Positions 13,146 to 27,949 of a DNA stretch of 64,000 nt are shown in pieces. The stretch spans positions 2,115,752 through 2,179,751 of the forward strand of contig BSQZ01000009.1 in the NCBI GenBank assembly GCA_033239005.1, in the 5' to 3' direction. Made by a program: the position numbers and the translations under genes. Position 1 is the stretch's first letter, and the number at the start of each line of letters is the position of its first letter. Source of the DNA: Lamellibrachia satsuma (lineage: Eukaryota > Annelida > Polychaeta > Sabellida > Siboglinidae). The notes beneath the pieces were generated by a model. The model was not told the DNA's origin and did not search any database. It saw nothing but the letters and a program-made list of their open reading frames with translations.

Positions 13146-13640
13146 TGCGACATAATCTTTCCATCTCAATGTTTTGTGCTTGAGCAAGTTCATTATTTCG
13201 ATCTGCTTCAATAATATCTTCCAACGTAAGTGCATTATTCGTGAGACCCTGCTTGCGAAGCTTGGAATCGGTAGTCGTCTGGATGACGTGGGACTTCAAG
13301 TCTCCATCGAGATCGGTAAGCCCACAACTTGACGCTGCTTGACCTGAGCGAGTGAGATAAGCGTAAATTTTCTTACCAGGTTCCTGACGTATTCGTCCAA
13401 ATACAGCACGGTCATACTCTTTGTTTACCTTCGTTTTGACGTAGTTCGTGAGAGCATATTTTGCATAATCGTGAGTCGTACCTTTATCTGGTAGATTCAC
13501 GAAAATGTCAACAAATGTATTGACACCAACTGCATGCAACTACAGTGCTTTCTTCTGTCCTTCATCGGTGACAGAAATGGTAAACACATAGTTCTCAAAA
13601 CGTAACAGCCACTTATCCAACTTAGGGGCTACTGATGATT
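13141..13640 (-). pseudogene. gag remnant of element 2
   Basis: A 132-codon minus-strand frame with VNKEYDRAVFGRIRQEPGK and AYLTRSGQAASSCG resembles the capsid region of Ty3-type gag. The nucleocapsid knuckle is absent because the sequence jumps into RT near 13145. Confidence 0.75.
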
Positions 13641-13662
13641 CACTGTGACTTATCTGTGATTT

Positions 13663-13790
13663 ATAAAATAGTTAACACGACAAGGCGGGGCCAGGCGCAG
13701 AACTAGCTTTATTATCGTTGCTACAGGTGAGTGCTCAGTGGCTATGCATCAAACAGTAGGTGGCAGCACCAGGCGGTAGTAATGTCCATT
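13663..13790 (-). repeat. 5' LTR of element 2
   Basis: Partner of 10850-10970, differing by an extra short segment near 13725-13745. Confidence 0.88.
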
Positions 13791-13798
13791 ATAGGTGG

Positions 13799-14486
13799 GA
13801 GGTGGGATGTGCTAAAGACAGAAAACAAACTTACAACATAATTGTTTATGTAGATTAAGTGTTCATGTATCATGAAGTGTATAATGATAATGTTGTTTTT
13901 ATTATGTGTTCTTTTGGTTTTCTTCGTCGCATGGGTTTCCGTGTGAGCTGTAGTTGACACAGACCAACATCACGCAACCACTTCAACAAATTTAAGCCAT
14001 TGTACTATATAAACTACAGTTGGTTAAGTTTATATTATTTATTGGCCGCATTTGACCCCGAAATAATATTTATGGACATGTGTTGAAATTATTATTTTGA
14101 CATATCCAAACTTGTTTTTACCGTTGTAGAACTTTTCATCGTCTTCCAAAGGCGTAATTGCCCTAGTGTATTCGTGTTACACTGTAAGGACACAGAAGTA
14201 ACACATCCCAGTGTCAGCATCAAATGCCCAATAAACCCGGCAAATACAAGGAGAATAGTAGATAAAGCCAGGAAGGACTTGGTTAGACACTTATATACTC
14301 GCCTTGGAAACGAAGTTGTTTGCTTTGTTGTCAAGCGAAGATGAATAAAACGTCACGCGACACATCCCGAACGTGAACGAGAGTACATATTACAAATTAT
14401 CAGATGATCAGAATAAGGTATTTGCGAAGGGGCTGAATTTTACGCAGAGCAGACATCAGCAGACTCTGGCGTAGCGGGGCCATTGG
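13799..14486. other. Intergenic, nothing recognised
   Basis: AT-rich, with short ORFs only (72 and 80 codons on the minus strand) and no domain. Confidence 0.5.
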
Positions 14487-15235
<749 letters not shown>

Positions 15236-17700
15236 AACATAATAATCTGATATATGCATAGTAATATAGTAGGAAGGTGGTCTATTCGGAAGCATTTAGG
15301 CATATTTGGCGTGGCCCATAGAACATACATGCGACTTTAGAATGTTAATTGAATAAGGTAATAAAAAGAATTAAGCAATGTGTATACATCTTAAAAGTTA
15401 ACATAAACGCATAGATGCATATGTGAAGATCTAAAATAAAGCCAATCACCGTATGCTTCGATGGAAAAGGTGTGTACGTGCTATTAGAGAATATGTCGTC
15501 GTTATCTCGCGAGGCAGTTTGACTCACACACCTGCTCATTTAATATGTAAATGCGCATGTTTAGTGACCTATTAGCAGATTATTTTACCATATTATGTCA
15601 TTGTTTATTTATTTTATTGTTTACGGGGCAGTTTATTGGGGATTACTTTTTCCAAGTTGACCGAGGGGTAATTAATTATTCAACCATCACAGCTTATTAA
15701 AACTACAACATAAAACAGATTATTTTTGTGTAACGCCCCGGTTTAAAAATGGCAACTTTTTCATTAGGAGCCGCTAACAGTTAGCTAGATTTCAGGGTGG
15801 GCGCATACCGTCTTACAGCCTCAACTGAAGTGGCACGCAGCATCAAAAGACAGCAATACTCCCGAATGAACTAATTATTATTTCCGCTGAACCACAAACA
15901 GTTACGTTGTACGGTTGCTTTTTCAAGAAAAGTTTCCGGACTTTTCCAGCAGTCGGTTGGCAGAGTCTTGAGACAGGTCTCGAGGGAACGGAATCTTTGC
16001 TCGAATGTTTGTCCACGGACGTCCGGCTGGCTTCGGACCGTGTCCATCTCGGGGCGTCACTGTGTGGCATAAACTCGCAATTGGCGCTTCATCGTTCTAC
16101 TGCAAAAGAGTTAATGCAAAGAGTGGACTAAATTTCACATAATTCTAAGATATGTACAACGGTACAATGTTAGCCAGAACTTGGTCGGGCACCCGTTACC
16201 ACGCATCATGGTAGTAGACTCAACAGTAGTTTTACAGAAAACATGATGTCCCTAAGAGCATCTTAAATTAAAGCGTTTATGCTTCCCATAACTGCTAAGA
16301 AATGCATAACTTTCAATTAGTAATTTCAACGGCTTGCGGCAGTAACCCTGTTTATGTTGAACAATAACTGTTGTGATCGATATTTCAATAACATCTATAA
16401 CCGAGCTAGCGTATGTTTGTTTGTATGTATGTTTGTATGTGGTTATGTTCACGTTTTCCTCCTAGACGGCTTGCACCTCGGGCGCCAAACTGTCAGGGAT
16501 TAATCTACGACCCCACGAGTGAAACGTAACGCCTTTAATTTTTCGAAATACCCCGTATATCAAGGGTTCTTAGTGGTTTTTATGGTAAATGAAATGTTCG
16601 CTACGTAAAACGTTCATTTCCAATAATCGCAGAAACCGCGCGTGCACGCGCGCCTCGAATACTTCGGTATGTAAACCGTTTAAACACCATCTGGCCGGTT
16701 TAAAATTAATTCTAATTAATACATATAGGCACAATCTATGACATCGGTAAAACGTTCATTATGATTTATAGCAGTGTCAACAACAACGCCAACGCGCATT
16801 TCTTAACACAATTTACGTCAATCCGTTAACTACAAACGTAGTTCGAGTGTATCACAAGAACACTGAAGACAAGAAACAATACCACGTATATTTCATTTAA
16901 ATAGGACACCGTTTCTGCAATACGACACATATTTACCATCTTCATCTTTTCTTTAGAGAAAGACGGGTAAACTTCAAAAACGTTGCCAGTGACAGTGTGA
17001 CTTTATACAAAGCTTCTTCGCGACGGAACGAAAACGGGGCGAGAATATCGACTTTTTTCGCTCATGCTCTGCGTAACATTACGTAATACGTTATTGTTCG
17101 ACACAAATGTTTCATAAGTGAAGTGAAGTGAAGTTTATTTGTTTAGATCATACATACAGAGTAAAAAAAACAGTTGGTACATATTTTACATAGTTTTGAT
17201 GATCCAGGGAGGCCTGCACTAAGACCTGAGAGATCTCTATCGTACAAGCCTCCCTATGACTACGTATGGTGCAATAATCATTATTACTGTTGTAAATAGA
17301 TGTGGAGTTGCTAAATTTGCCTACAAATATAACAGTGCTAATAATACTAACAAATAATACTAGCAAAAATACATATAGTGCAAATAATGTGAATACTATT
17401 TTTTTGTTGTATAAATGTAACTAAAATGTGAATCGAATATAATTCTCAATATTATCATGTAATAATTACAGAGAAGTTAAATAATACAGAAAGGATAAAT
17501 ATATTATTCTTGTAAAATACAATTAAAATCTTGACAGTAAAAATAATACATTAGTTCCAAATTTATTAGTTACAAATTATATTGTGAGGAACTCAAAAAC
17601 CAGCTGTTTTTTTATAATAAAAAAAAAATTATATTTGCACAAATGGCTGTATTTTTAAATGTCGTATATTTCAAATAGGTGCGAATGCATGGCGTGGTGT
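15236..17700. other. Intergenic; one unexplained ORF
   Basis: No recognised gene. A 75-codon plus-strand ORF at 15907-16131 has non-repetitive, amphipathic composition (ECLSTDVRLASDRVHLGASL). At 17126-17160 a GTGAA repeat is followed by TTTATTTG, which looks like the end of a dispersed repeat. Confidence 0.4.
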
Positions 17701-17744
17701 TATGTATTGTTATGTATTGTTATGTATTGTTATGTATTGTTATG
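17701..17744. repeat. 10-bp tandem repeat TATGTATTGT x4
   Basis: Four exact units plus a partial fifth. Confidence 0.95.
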
Positions 17745-18794
17745 GTGTCAGGCACACGCAACCATCACCGTTTAACTCCCTGGGAGTGTTGGCCAGTAAT
17801 AATAACAATCATAATCATTAACTAATATGGCGCTTATATCCTCAGGAAGAAACTAGACAAGCCTAAGGCGTCAACACATCTCCTAGAGCCATTGCAGTCT
17901 TGGGCGAGTCAGCTGAGCTCATTCCAGGTCCTCACAGCCAGCTTCATGTACTGTTCCACCGTTCTCCAGGTGTCCATTGGTGGGCTTCTTCTCCTTCTTC
18001 CACGTGGTGTCCATTTTAAAGCGACGCGTGGAAAACAAATTATGTAATATTATGTAATTATACAACATTATATTATTTTGTTCCACCAGTATTCTCTCCT
18101 GGTACAAGAGGACATCGCCGGTTATCTTCTTAATTCGATGACATCATCAACTTTTGATCTTACCTGTAGTTATACGCTAACTGCATGTTGAATACAAACA
18201 TTGTACGTCTTGTCGATATAATACATTTATCCCGCATTTTCTCCCTGCGACTGTTTGAATTTCAAAGTAAAACGTAATTGACGTCGACTAGTGGCCAACA
18301 AACTAGATGACGTCAACACAACTACTACATCGTGATCGGAGCTCACGAATATTATACACTTGAGTTGGTTATCTGTATCTATATTTGTTTGATTATTTGT
18401 TATACATCCTGGTGATGCGTCATATTTGCAGTTTTTCACTTGTAATATTTCCAACGGAAGCATGACGCATTATTTATGAATGGGCACACATGAATGGGCA
18501 CACATGAATGGGCACACATGCATACGTTTCAACGGTTTTAATTGTGAACACAGAGAGTGTGAACAACAGAAAAGGGTTGTAGAAGGAGAAGAGGAATGTT
18601 AAGGTGGACGGACAATATGGACAAGTATCTGGAATAGACACGTGTAGAGCAGAGAATGGACGAACATAGCAGCAGAAAATCGGGAGCGAGTCGCCGAGAG
18701 GGCGAAAGAAATCTGTAATGTGGCCCCCACCCCGCAATGGGGTTAAGGGTAGATGATTATATTCTGTGTAATTCATTACTAGCATATCTAAAAA
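17745..18794. other. Intergenic with a 14-bp triplet repeat
   Basis: TGAATGGGCACACA occurs three times at 18478-18519. Nothing else is supported. Confidence 0.5.
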
Positions 18795-19045
18795 TAAAAT
18801 GTACGTTCTCATATAGCGCTGTATCCAGTTCTTGGGACCGTTCAAAACAATTTACACTTAACCCCCTGGCAGACCTGTTCCTTTACACTTCACTCCCCGG
18901 CAGACCTGTTCAATCCAACAACAACTCGATTTCTCTTGGAAGCTTTCAGTCACGTTGCAATTACTGCGCGAAGACTATTCGTTCACATATCCCCCGAAGT
19001 ATACAACCAGGCAGGGCCTACTAATTTATACAGCTGAGTGAACTG
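18795..19045 (-). mobile_element. SINE copy 4, head-truncated
   Basis: Minus-strand match to the SINE body seen at 62640-62850: GTTCACTCAGCTGTATAAAT, TGACTGAAAGCTTCC, then GGACTGG-like sequence and GCGCTATATGAGAAC at the tail. The tRNA-like head is missing. A duplicated CCCCNGGCAGACCTGTTC block lies at 18861-18912. Confidence 0.8.
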
Positions 19046-19219
19046 ATACAACAAGTGTAAAGTTGTTGATTCCTGGAAGGGGGAGGGGTGGCAGATAATC
19101 ATAATATTAGCAGAGGAGTCCAAACAACATTGAGAGCTGTACATTTGTGTTTATTAGGGGGTACAACATATGTAGTATTGCATCACATTTTATTAATAAT
19201 ATTAGTATAATTAAAATAC

Positions 19220-20884
<1,665 letters not shown>

Positions 20885-21275
20885 TTCATCACACACGTAC
20901 AACATCGCATACGTACAACATCACAAACGTACAACATCGCATACGTACAACATCGCATACGTATAACATCACACACGTACAGCATCGCATACGTACAACA
21001 TCGTATACGTACAACATCACACACGTACAACATCGCACACATACAACATCGCATACGTACAACATCACACACGTACAACATCGCATACGTACAACATCGC
21101 ACACCTACAACATCGTATACGTACAACATCGCATACGTACAACATCACACACGTACAACACCGCATACGTACAACATCACACACGTACAACATCGCACAC
21201 GTACAACATCACACACGTACAACATCGCATACGTACAACATCACACACGTACAACATCGTATACGTACAACACCG
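20885..21275. repeat. 16-bp minisatellite, about 24 units
   Basis: Units of the form CATCGCATACGTACAA, with CATCACACACGTACAA as the main variant. Each has an ACGT palindrome. Period 16 keeps several frames open and gives spurious ORFs. Confidence 0.95.
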
Positions 21276-21683
21276 AATGACAAATCGCACATTGTGTTTC
21301 GGGTCACATTACAACTCGACAATAAGATATGTAGCGAAAGTAAGGTTAGTGTAGACAGATTTCAACATGCAACAGCAATGAACAACCAAACCAACAAATA
21401 GCAAATTACTTATTCAAGTTTATTACTGGACTAAATGTCACAAGACTGACTCATATTCAAATTTGACAGATTTATACAAAATAAATAACATATACATGCA
21501 CGCACTCACAAACTAACGCATATGTCTAGTACCACAGTGCACCTTGCTCTGTTCTATTCGCGCAATCATTCTCCGCATGACCCGGAAAATATATCTATCA
21601 AGCAATTAACCTTCATACATACTGATAATAAATATACATTGTTAGAAAGACACCAACCGTCCTGGTCATGCTAGAACAAATTA

Positions 21684-21689
21684 TTTATT
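21684..21689 (-). promoter_or_regulatory. Candidate polyadenylation signal of Rho gene A
   Basis: AATAAA on the minus strand, about 490 nt after the stop codon. Confidence 0.4.
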
Positions 21690-22180
21690 ATTGTGTATAA
21701 ATATAGGTGGCCCCATCCTCGCGAACAAGGGGAGGTAGTAATACTACTCTAGTCTCTACCCATGGCATGTCCTACACAATGTATGGAAGTGCGCCTAATC
21801 GTTTGTACTTCGTCACACTTGCTATCTTGGTCGCTCGTAATTCTGGGAACCAGCCCAACATCAAAGAACAATTCAAGGAAATGCCTGTCATTACCGGCCC
21901 GACCAGCGGCGACGGTCAGCAGCCAATTAAAGTCAATTGCCTGTACGTAGGACCGAGTTGTAATTCTCGTAATAATTTACATAGCAACTGACAAAAACAC
22001 GTTTCAATAGGTCTGCATGCATGGGTACTGATGTACTCAACAACTCCTGGCTCGATAGGATGGCTGGCCCTTGATCTCCGTCTATATACATGATTGGTCT
22101 CAACGCGATCATAAACGTCGCGAATCAGAAACTAGAAATAACAGTTTGTTCTGCCATGGTTCTGCCGCAACAGGCTGGTC

Positions 22181-24479
22181 TCATAGCAGACGACATAGTG
22201 ACCCGATAGGACGCCGGTGTTTCGTCAACGACGCCTTCGCCGCCATTTCGAAGATGTCTCTAACACCATCCCTCGTTTTCGCCGAGCACTCCAGATACGC
22301 ATGCGCACCGATTCTTTGCGCCACAAGCAGAGCATCATCCGTTGCAACGGGTTTCAACTTGCGCTTGGACAGTTCTTCGTGGATGGCCGGGTCGTTGCGC
22401 AAATCTTTTTTGTTGCCGACGAGAATGACCGGCACGTTTGGACAGAAGTGGTCCACTTCCGGTGACCATTTTTCGACGATGTTTTCCAAACTGTCTGGGT
22501 TGTCGATGGCGAAGCACATGACGATCACGTGAACGTCGGGGTACGAGAGGGGTCTGTAATAATAAGAGTCATATTAAGACCAGACAAATGTTTGTACAGT
22601 ATACGTTTCATTGCGGTAATAACAGGCTATTGTGCACGCTACTGTAAATTAAAATCAGTAGTGATAATTATTGGTTTCAACAGAAACAAATGTTTTTCTT
22701 GGTTTTATGTTGCTAAGCAACGTTAGCCCGTAAACTCCGGGAATTATTACTAACTTGCATATTACTTCTCATGTAACCAGATTTGTTTTAGTGTTGTAAT
22801 TCGTAATTGAATGACCAAATCAGCCATATCTATGGCGTAGTCAAATGTTGTATTATTATTATTATCATCATCATCATTTGAACACTGGAAAGACAACCTC
22901 GTTTCTGCAGTACACCGTCACGTGGTTACCAATGGCGACTCGCTTTGGTTGAGCACATCGTCAAAAATATACAGATATGTAACTCTTCCTATTGTTTCCC
23001 TACCGAATTCCCCGTTTTCACCAGTAGCTATGTCTATGCCAGTAGCATATTAAACTCCTCCACCGCCACCTACCGGAGTCTGTCGTAGTCCTCCTGTCCC
23101 GCCGTGTCCCACAACGCCAGCTCCACCTGGCGGTTGTCGACCTCAATGTCAGCGACGTACGTCTCGAAGACGGTCGGCACATAGACCTCCGGGAACTCGT
23201 CTCGGCTGAAGACGATCAGCAGACACGTTTTGCCACACTCGCCGTCTCCCACGATCACCAACTTCCGTCGCACCTGCGCACACACACACACAACAGTGAC
23301 ACCAGTTACGGCTAGGTTACGTTGAGAGGAAAAATGATAGCGTTTCGGGTGTTCGGTCAAAATGATTGTGGTAATTTCATTTAGACGACAACGGGTGATA
23401 CAGCACTTGTGACATGACGTCACAAATGACGTCACGATCAGGCCACATTGTCTGGACTTATGAGTTGACCTCGAGACTAGTATGTACACACTCCTCTCCA
23501 CCGCTAGCCGCTAAAGGTCACTTGCTCGAGGCGTGTATTCACAACAGGTTGCTCTAATCATACACTGCATAGTTGCATGATGACTTCGAACTTGGCAAAC
23601 CACCAAATGTTAACATAATTTGTATTAAAGCCCAGCGTAGCCGTAGGTGCAATACATGGTAGTACCAACTACTCGGTATGTTAGGCCCTACAGTGTGCAG
23701 TAGGCATGTTTTCAGTACGTGTTTAGTGCATTGGGAGCTGTATTAAAATGTGTTTGCTTGACTTGAGTAAGCGGCATTCACGGCACTTGACGCTTTGATT
23801 CACAGCCGAGGCCGGCGAGGGCGCAAGTATAATTTAGCCGGACGTCAATAAGAGGTTGTCGTTGGACCCCCCCCCCGTGACGTAAATCTGCCCACATACA
23901 CAACGTACGACGTGCCCTACCCTTTTATCTAAATCACGCCTACCTAGCGTGACCCGGCTACCGGGTATAGGAACGAACTATGACGTCGACTTTGACCCGG
24001 CTGTCGCATGGCTGTTTTTCTATCAACGCCATTGCTGTGGGCCTGGTAGGGAAACTACACGGCAGAAACGGGGTGTTAGTTGGAACAGCTCATCCACGAT
24101 AGGGTAAAACTACAGTACACGCCATTATTTATGAAGTTCACACAGAGTATTATTTAGGTTATGCTGGGTGTTTGTGTGGTCAACTATAACCAAATCCACG
24201 GCGTTGGTGATCGTTAGTGGTTACCCAATATGGCAATAACTGGTTAGAGCTTTTGTTCGTTGTAGTTGTCTAACTGATAACACCCTCTCCCCTCTAAGGG
24301 GTAACGATCGGTGACCTTGTTTCTCCTCCTTCCAATCACTACTGGAACGTCAAACTCGTTCAATCAATGTCAGCCTTCATCCCGTCGAAAACTAGTCATT
24401 TATTGACACCTACCTTTCCCTTGTCTACATCACTGTCTCGACGGCGGCGCGATTTCGTCTTCTTTCGGAACATCGACAT
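22181..24479 (-). CDS. Rho-family small GTPase (gene A), 212 aa, 3 coding exons
   Basis: Coding exons on the minus strand: 24479-24414 (66 nt), 23273-23074 (200 nt) and 22553-22181 (373 nt, TGA stop), with GT-AG borders and phases 0 and 2, giving 212 codons. The protein is close to RhoA. It has a 22-residue basic N-terminal extension ([16 protein letters not shown]), P-loop GDGECGKT (31-38), switch I with VPTVFET (Thr about 56), DTAGQ (78-82), NKKD (136-139), ECSAKT (about 178-183) and C-terminal CRLL, a CaaX box whose Leu predicts geranylgeranylation. Rho proteins act at the plasma membrane as GTP/GDP switches for actin and contractility. Oddities: Glu replaces the RhoA-type Ala in the P-loop, and no polybasic stretch precedes CRLL. 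Intron 1 is about 1.1 kb and intron 2 about 0.5 kb. It is an inverted paralogue of the gene at 30459-34433. Confidence 0.93.
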
Positions 24480-24548
24480 TTTCACGTTGTTGTTGTTGCG
24501 ACCGAGCGCTGAACTAGCAAACCACTACTGACGACGTCCTTCGGCTTG

Positions 24549-24636
24549 TGACTCAGGCGGGCGTCGCTCTGTGCTTTAATGGCCTCGTGTCGCGGGCTAT
24601 AAATAACCGCCGTACTGCTCGCTCAGCAGTGACTCA
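24549..24636 (-). promoter_or_regulatory. Probable promoter of Rho gene A: TATA-like box between two AP-1 sites
   Basis: TTATTTATA on the minus strand (24606-24598; TATAAATAA on the plus strand) lies about 120 nt upstream of the ATG. A perfect TGACTCA (AP-1 consensus) sits at 24630-24636, upstream for this gene, and another at 24549-24555, downstream. The AP-1 role is inference from the motif. Confidence 0.5.
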
Positions 24637-24639
24637 CAA

Positions 24640-25212
24640 AGATCGTCAACGGCGCAGGTTATCAAACAATAACCGAGTCGATCGCTAGGTGAAACATTTA
24701 CGGACGCCTGTATGTACAGTACACGGTCGAGTGCGCGTGCATGTGCACACATGTGCGTGTGTGCATACCTTCTTGCGTGTGTATACGTTTATGTAGTACT
24801 ATGAACAGCTTGTAGGTTTGTCGTCATTAATCATAGAATACGACAAAACAGGTATTACGTATCGACGGACAACGATTGCACAACACAAGAAAAGTGAAAG
24901 CACGCTTAACACAGTTGGCGGGGAAATTTATGATTCACCGATACTTATGAAAAGTGGCCTGAAATTGCGCAAGTGTTGGTGAAATCGTGAACTGACGCTA
25001 TTCTGCAATGAAAGCTAGTGTGAGTCAACGACCGTGTGACATATGTCAACAGTGATGTATGTAAGCTGTCCAACAAGAATAGAAAGAACAATTACGACGC
25101 AGTTTGTATGCATAGACTATAATAAGCATGTTCAAGTGCTGGCTAGTTTTCAGCATTCGGTACAATCCGTGTAGTATTATCTGACTAGAGCGTTGTGTAT
25201 ACATACTGCGGT
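24640..25212. other. Intergenic, nothing recognised
   Basis: No supported ORF. A short alternating GTGCGTGCATGTGCACACAT stretch lies near 24732. Confidence 0.5.
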
Positions 25213-25350
<138 letters not shown>

Positions 25351-25872
25351 CGCCTCATTCGACTAATTCCCAAGAATTCAAAAATAAACATATTTAATCG
25401 TTGTAACTCTAAAGATACGCTGGTTGCAAAGAAGAGTGTACAACTATTAAAGCATGCATTGTTTTAATAGGAATGTTGTTACAGTTTTATTTACGCCTTC
25501 GTCATCCGTATTCTATTTAGCGGCCTGGGAAAACGCTACTTATTTCGTTCAACGTGCACAAGAACTTGCATTCGTTGTATGCATAATAACAATGAGTTAC
25601 AGCAAGTGCATGCGATTAAAATGCGTATTTTGTTCAGCCCAGATGTCCATATTACCCCCCAAGCATAAATAACACAAATAAAATAAATAAACAACAGCGT
25701 ATGACGGAAACAGATCTCATAAAACGTTCAGCCTTCCACACAAAATGCCTTCGAAACATAATGCGAATTTTCAGGCAACAAAATATTTCCAACAAAGAAC
25801 TGCTGAAACTATCTGCACAAATCAACATGGATTACTTGTAACCACCAGAAGACGGAGATGGATCGACCACGT

Positions 25873-26995
25873 GAGTTAGGCCTGTTATGGCTACTTCCCA
25901 TTATGGCTACATTTTAATCCCGTTATGGCTACGTTTGTGGGAGCAACTAGTTAGACATTGAAACTAGCCCAGTTATAGCTACTTCCTCGATTCTATTCTT
26001 GAGCCAAGGGAGAATCAGTTATTTCAGATGGTATACAACATAAAAATACATGATGGGTATACATTAGTTTTATTAAGACATGATTACATTAATTGTACAG
26101 AGTACTCAGTATAAGATACTCCATACATTATGCCCAACATTATGCATTGAACGAAGTCATGAAAGTCATGTATCACAAATGCATGTCATTCTAACATCAG
26201 CAAGTAACTGTCATGAATCACAAGTGAATGTCACTCTAATTTAAGTAAGTGTCCATCTGCAAGCAGAAAACTCAGTACAGAACTTTTCCCCGTCACATAC
26301 TCCTGTTTGAACTGAGCCAGACGCTGGCTCACAATCCGATACTTCCTCTACTTCTGTGGTGGTGGTATGGCTGTATCATGTTGTGCCAGCTTCAGCTCTG
26401 TTGCTTCCTGGTCCTTCCTCATCGCCTCCACAAACTCAAAGATGTTGGGGTGACGTTTCCCTAGTTTTGTGAACTTGGTCATGCTCACCAATCTACTTCA
26501 TAAAGACCCCAGCCTCACTGGTTGTCAGTGTTGACTTGTATTTAATGTAATATCTGGTACACACCTAGTACTTGTTGCCATTTAGCCCAGAACCCCTACA
26601 CCGGAACCTGCAGCCTCTGTACATAGCAGAATGCTTCCCATATTTGCTTTTCGCAAATTCGACCACATCCATTTTCAATAATATTATGTAGATACAGATA
26701 CAGTGTCCTCAGTGATACTAAACATAGAATGAATCATAGTAAAATGTCTCAGCTTATAAGTAATATAACCACTATTACAAAGAAGCCATGTGCAACACTG
26801 ACAGTTACATGGATCTAGGTAAAACCATTCATGCTTTTAACCACATACAAATAAATCAAAGCTCCCCCTCTTCGGCTGGCTAATAACTGGCTAATTTCAA
26901 AAGTAACCGTAACGGGACTAGTTTGGGACTAGTCTGATTGCTCCTCCAAAAAGTAGCCGTAATGGGAAAATAAAGTAGCCATAACAGGACGACTC
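25873..26995 (-). mobile_element. Mutator-like (MULE) DNA transposon, non-autonomous
   Basis: Flanked by the exact 9-bp duplication CGACCACGT (25864-25872 and 26996-27004). The ends are inverted repeats: GAGTTAGGCCTGTTATGGCT on the left and GAGTCGTCCTGTTATGGCT on the right (minus strand). Further GTTATGGCTAC or GTTACGGNTAC copies form sub-terminal repeats near each end (25890-25930, 26890-26980). A 9-bp duplication with TIRs starting in G is the pattern of the Mutator superfamily, and the FLYWCH-like remnant inside supports this. No transposase catalytic domain is seen. Confidence 0.82.
26250..26672 (-). pseudogene. FLYWCH-type zinc-finger ORF remnant in the MULE
   Basis: From an ATG at 26672 the minus strand reads VVEFAKSKYGKHSAMYRGCR, then RYYIKYKSTLTT and, in the last finger part, GEHDQVH. 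This fits the FLYWCH fold (F..SK.GK...Y.G..F, W/C-x-C, final H-x-H) with two stops. In another frame RHPNIFEFVEAMRKDQE and KYRIVSQRLAQFKQEY resemble the tail that follows FLYWCH fingers in animal MULE proteins. It is broken by stops and a frameshift. Confidence 0.65.
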
Positions 26996-27208
26996 CGACC
27001 ACGTATTGCGAAAGGATGATGACAATATAACCAGAATAGCCTAAGGATGGGCTTCGAAGGAAAACGAAAACGAGGAAGACGAAAAAGAATATGGAGAAGA
27101 CCAGCAGAGGGGAAATTGTGGGAAATGCACCTCAACTACCGCCGGCTGCTGCAGGCTACAGACCGACAGAAGTCTTTGTTTCTGCCGAAGATGATTAAAT
27201 AAATAAAT

Positions 27209-27530
27209 ATCAATGTCATTTGCAGCACCTTATATAGCTTGCACACAGTGAGTCTGCACTTTTATCAAACTAGTTAATTTTGGTACAGTTGAATGACGAC
27301 GAATAGTTAGCGCACTGCTACTGTTTGTCACGGCCGGCTGCCAACCGTGCAGTGTGGCTGTTGTTTAGTCCGCTGCATAAAGTTTCAGTGCTTCCATTCA
27401 CGGCGACAGCTGTGCCGCAGGACGAACCTGGATAACGCAAGTCAAATAGTACCAAAATACCTCAATACAAGTCTGCGTACGTGCGTGGATGTGTGTGGAT
27501 GCGCGTGTCTGCATATGTGCGGTACGTGTG
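27209..27530. other. Intergenic, nothing recognised
   Basis: No supported ORF. Confidence 0.5.
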
Positions 27531-27553
27531 GTGTGTGTGTGTGTGTATGTGTG

Positions 27554-27585
<32 letters not shown>

Positions 27586-27600
27586 TGCGTGTGTGTGAAA
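27531..27600. repeat. (GT)n/(GTGC)n microsatellite
   Basis: GT-rich block followed by six GTGC-type units. Confidence 0.9.
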
Positions 27601-27949
27601 TGTACGCGTGCATGTTTGTTTGTGCGCGCTCCATGTATATATATACATCAACAATACATACTTTAGGCACGCGTGTACGCATGTACGCATGACAAGACGT
27701 TTCATACATTTTCAGGATTGTTTGTTTTGGAATCAGTTTGACAACTGAATCCAGGCAGGCCTAATATTTATGATTGTAGCAGGTGGTGCTTCCATTGCTT
27801 CCACCACCATTCGTCTAAACCCCCATTTTGTTGTAGAGATATGACCAACACTAGAGTTGTCCATATAAATAAATAAGCCTTGCAACCGAATGTAGATAAT
27901 TTTTTCTCCCAAACAAAATAGATGACAAAGATTGTTTTATTAATTTGCA
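27601..27949. other. Intergenic, nothing recognised
   Basis: No supported ORF. Confidence 0.5.

Larger units (their letters stand above)
10850..13790 (-). mobile_element. Ty3-type LTR retrotransposon 2, decayed
   Basis: Short LTRs of about 121 and 128 bp flank degenerate gag and pol remnants on the minus strand. The 8-bp direct repeat ATAGGTGG stands immediately outside (10841-10848 and 13791-13798). The usual duplication is 4-6 bp, so part of it may be chance. A G-rich run (CGGGGAGATG on the minus strand, about 10971-10981) precedes the 3' LTR. At 2.9 kb it is much shorter than a complete element: gag passes directly into the RT thumb near 13145. Confidence 0.88.
25695..27208 (+). mobile_element. 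LINE 3' fragment, split by a DNA transposon
   Basis: Left part 25695-25872 encodes the C-terminal tail of a non-LTR RT (AFHTKCLRNIMRIFRQQNIS, NKELLKLS, RRRRWIDHV). Right part 27005-27208 continues it (DDDNITRIALRMGFEGKRKR, GRPKRIWRRP) and ends in AAATAAATAAAT. The 1,123 bp between are a separate inserted element with 9-bp duplications of the LINE sequence at its edges. Confidence 0.85.
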
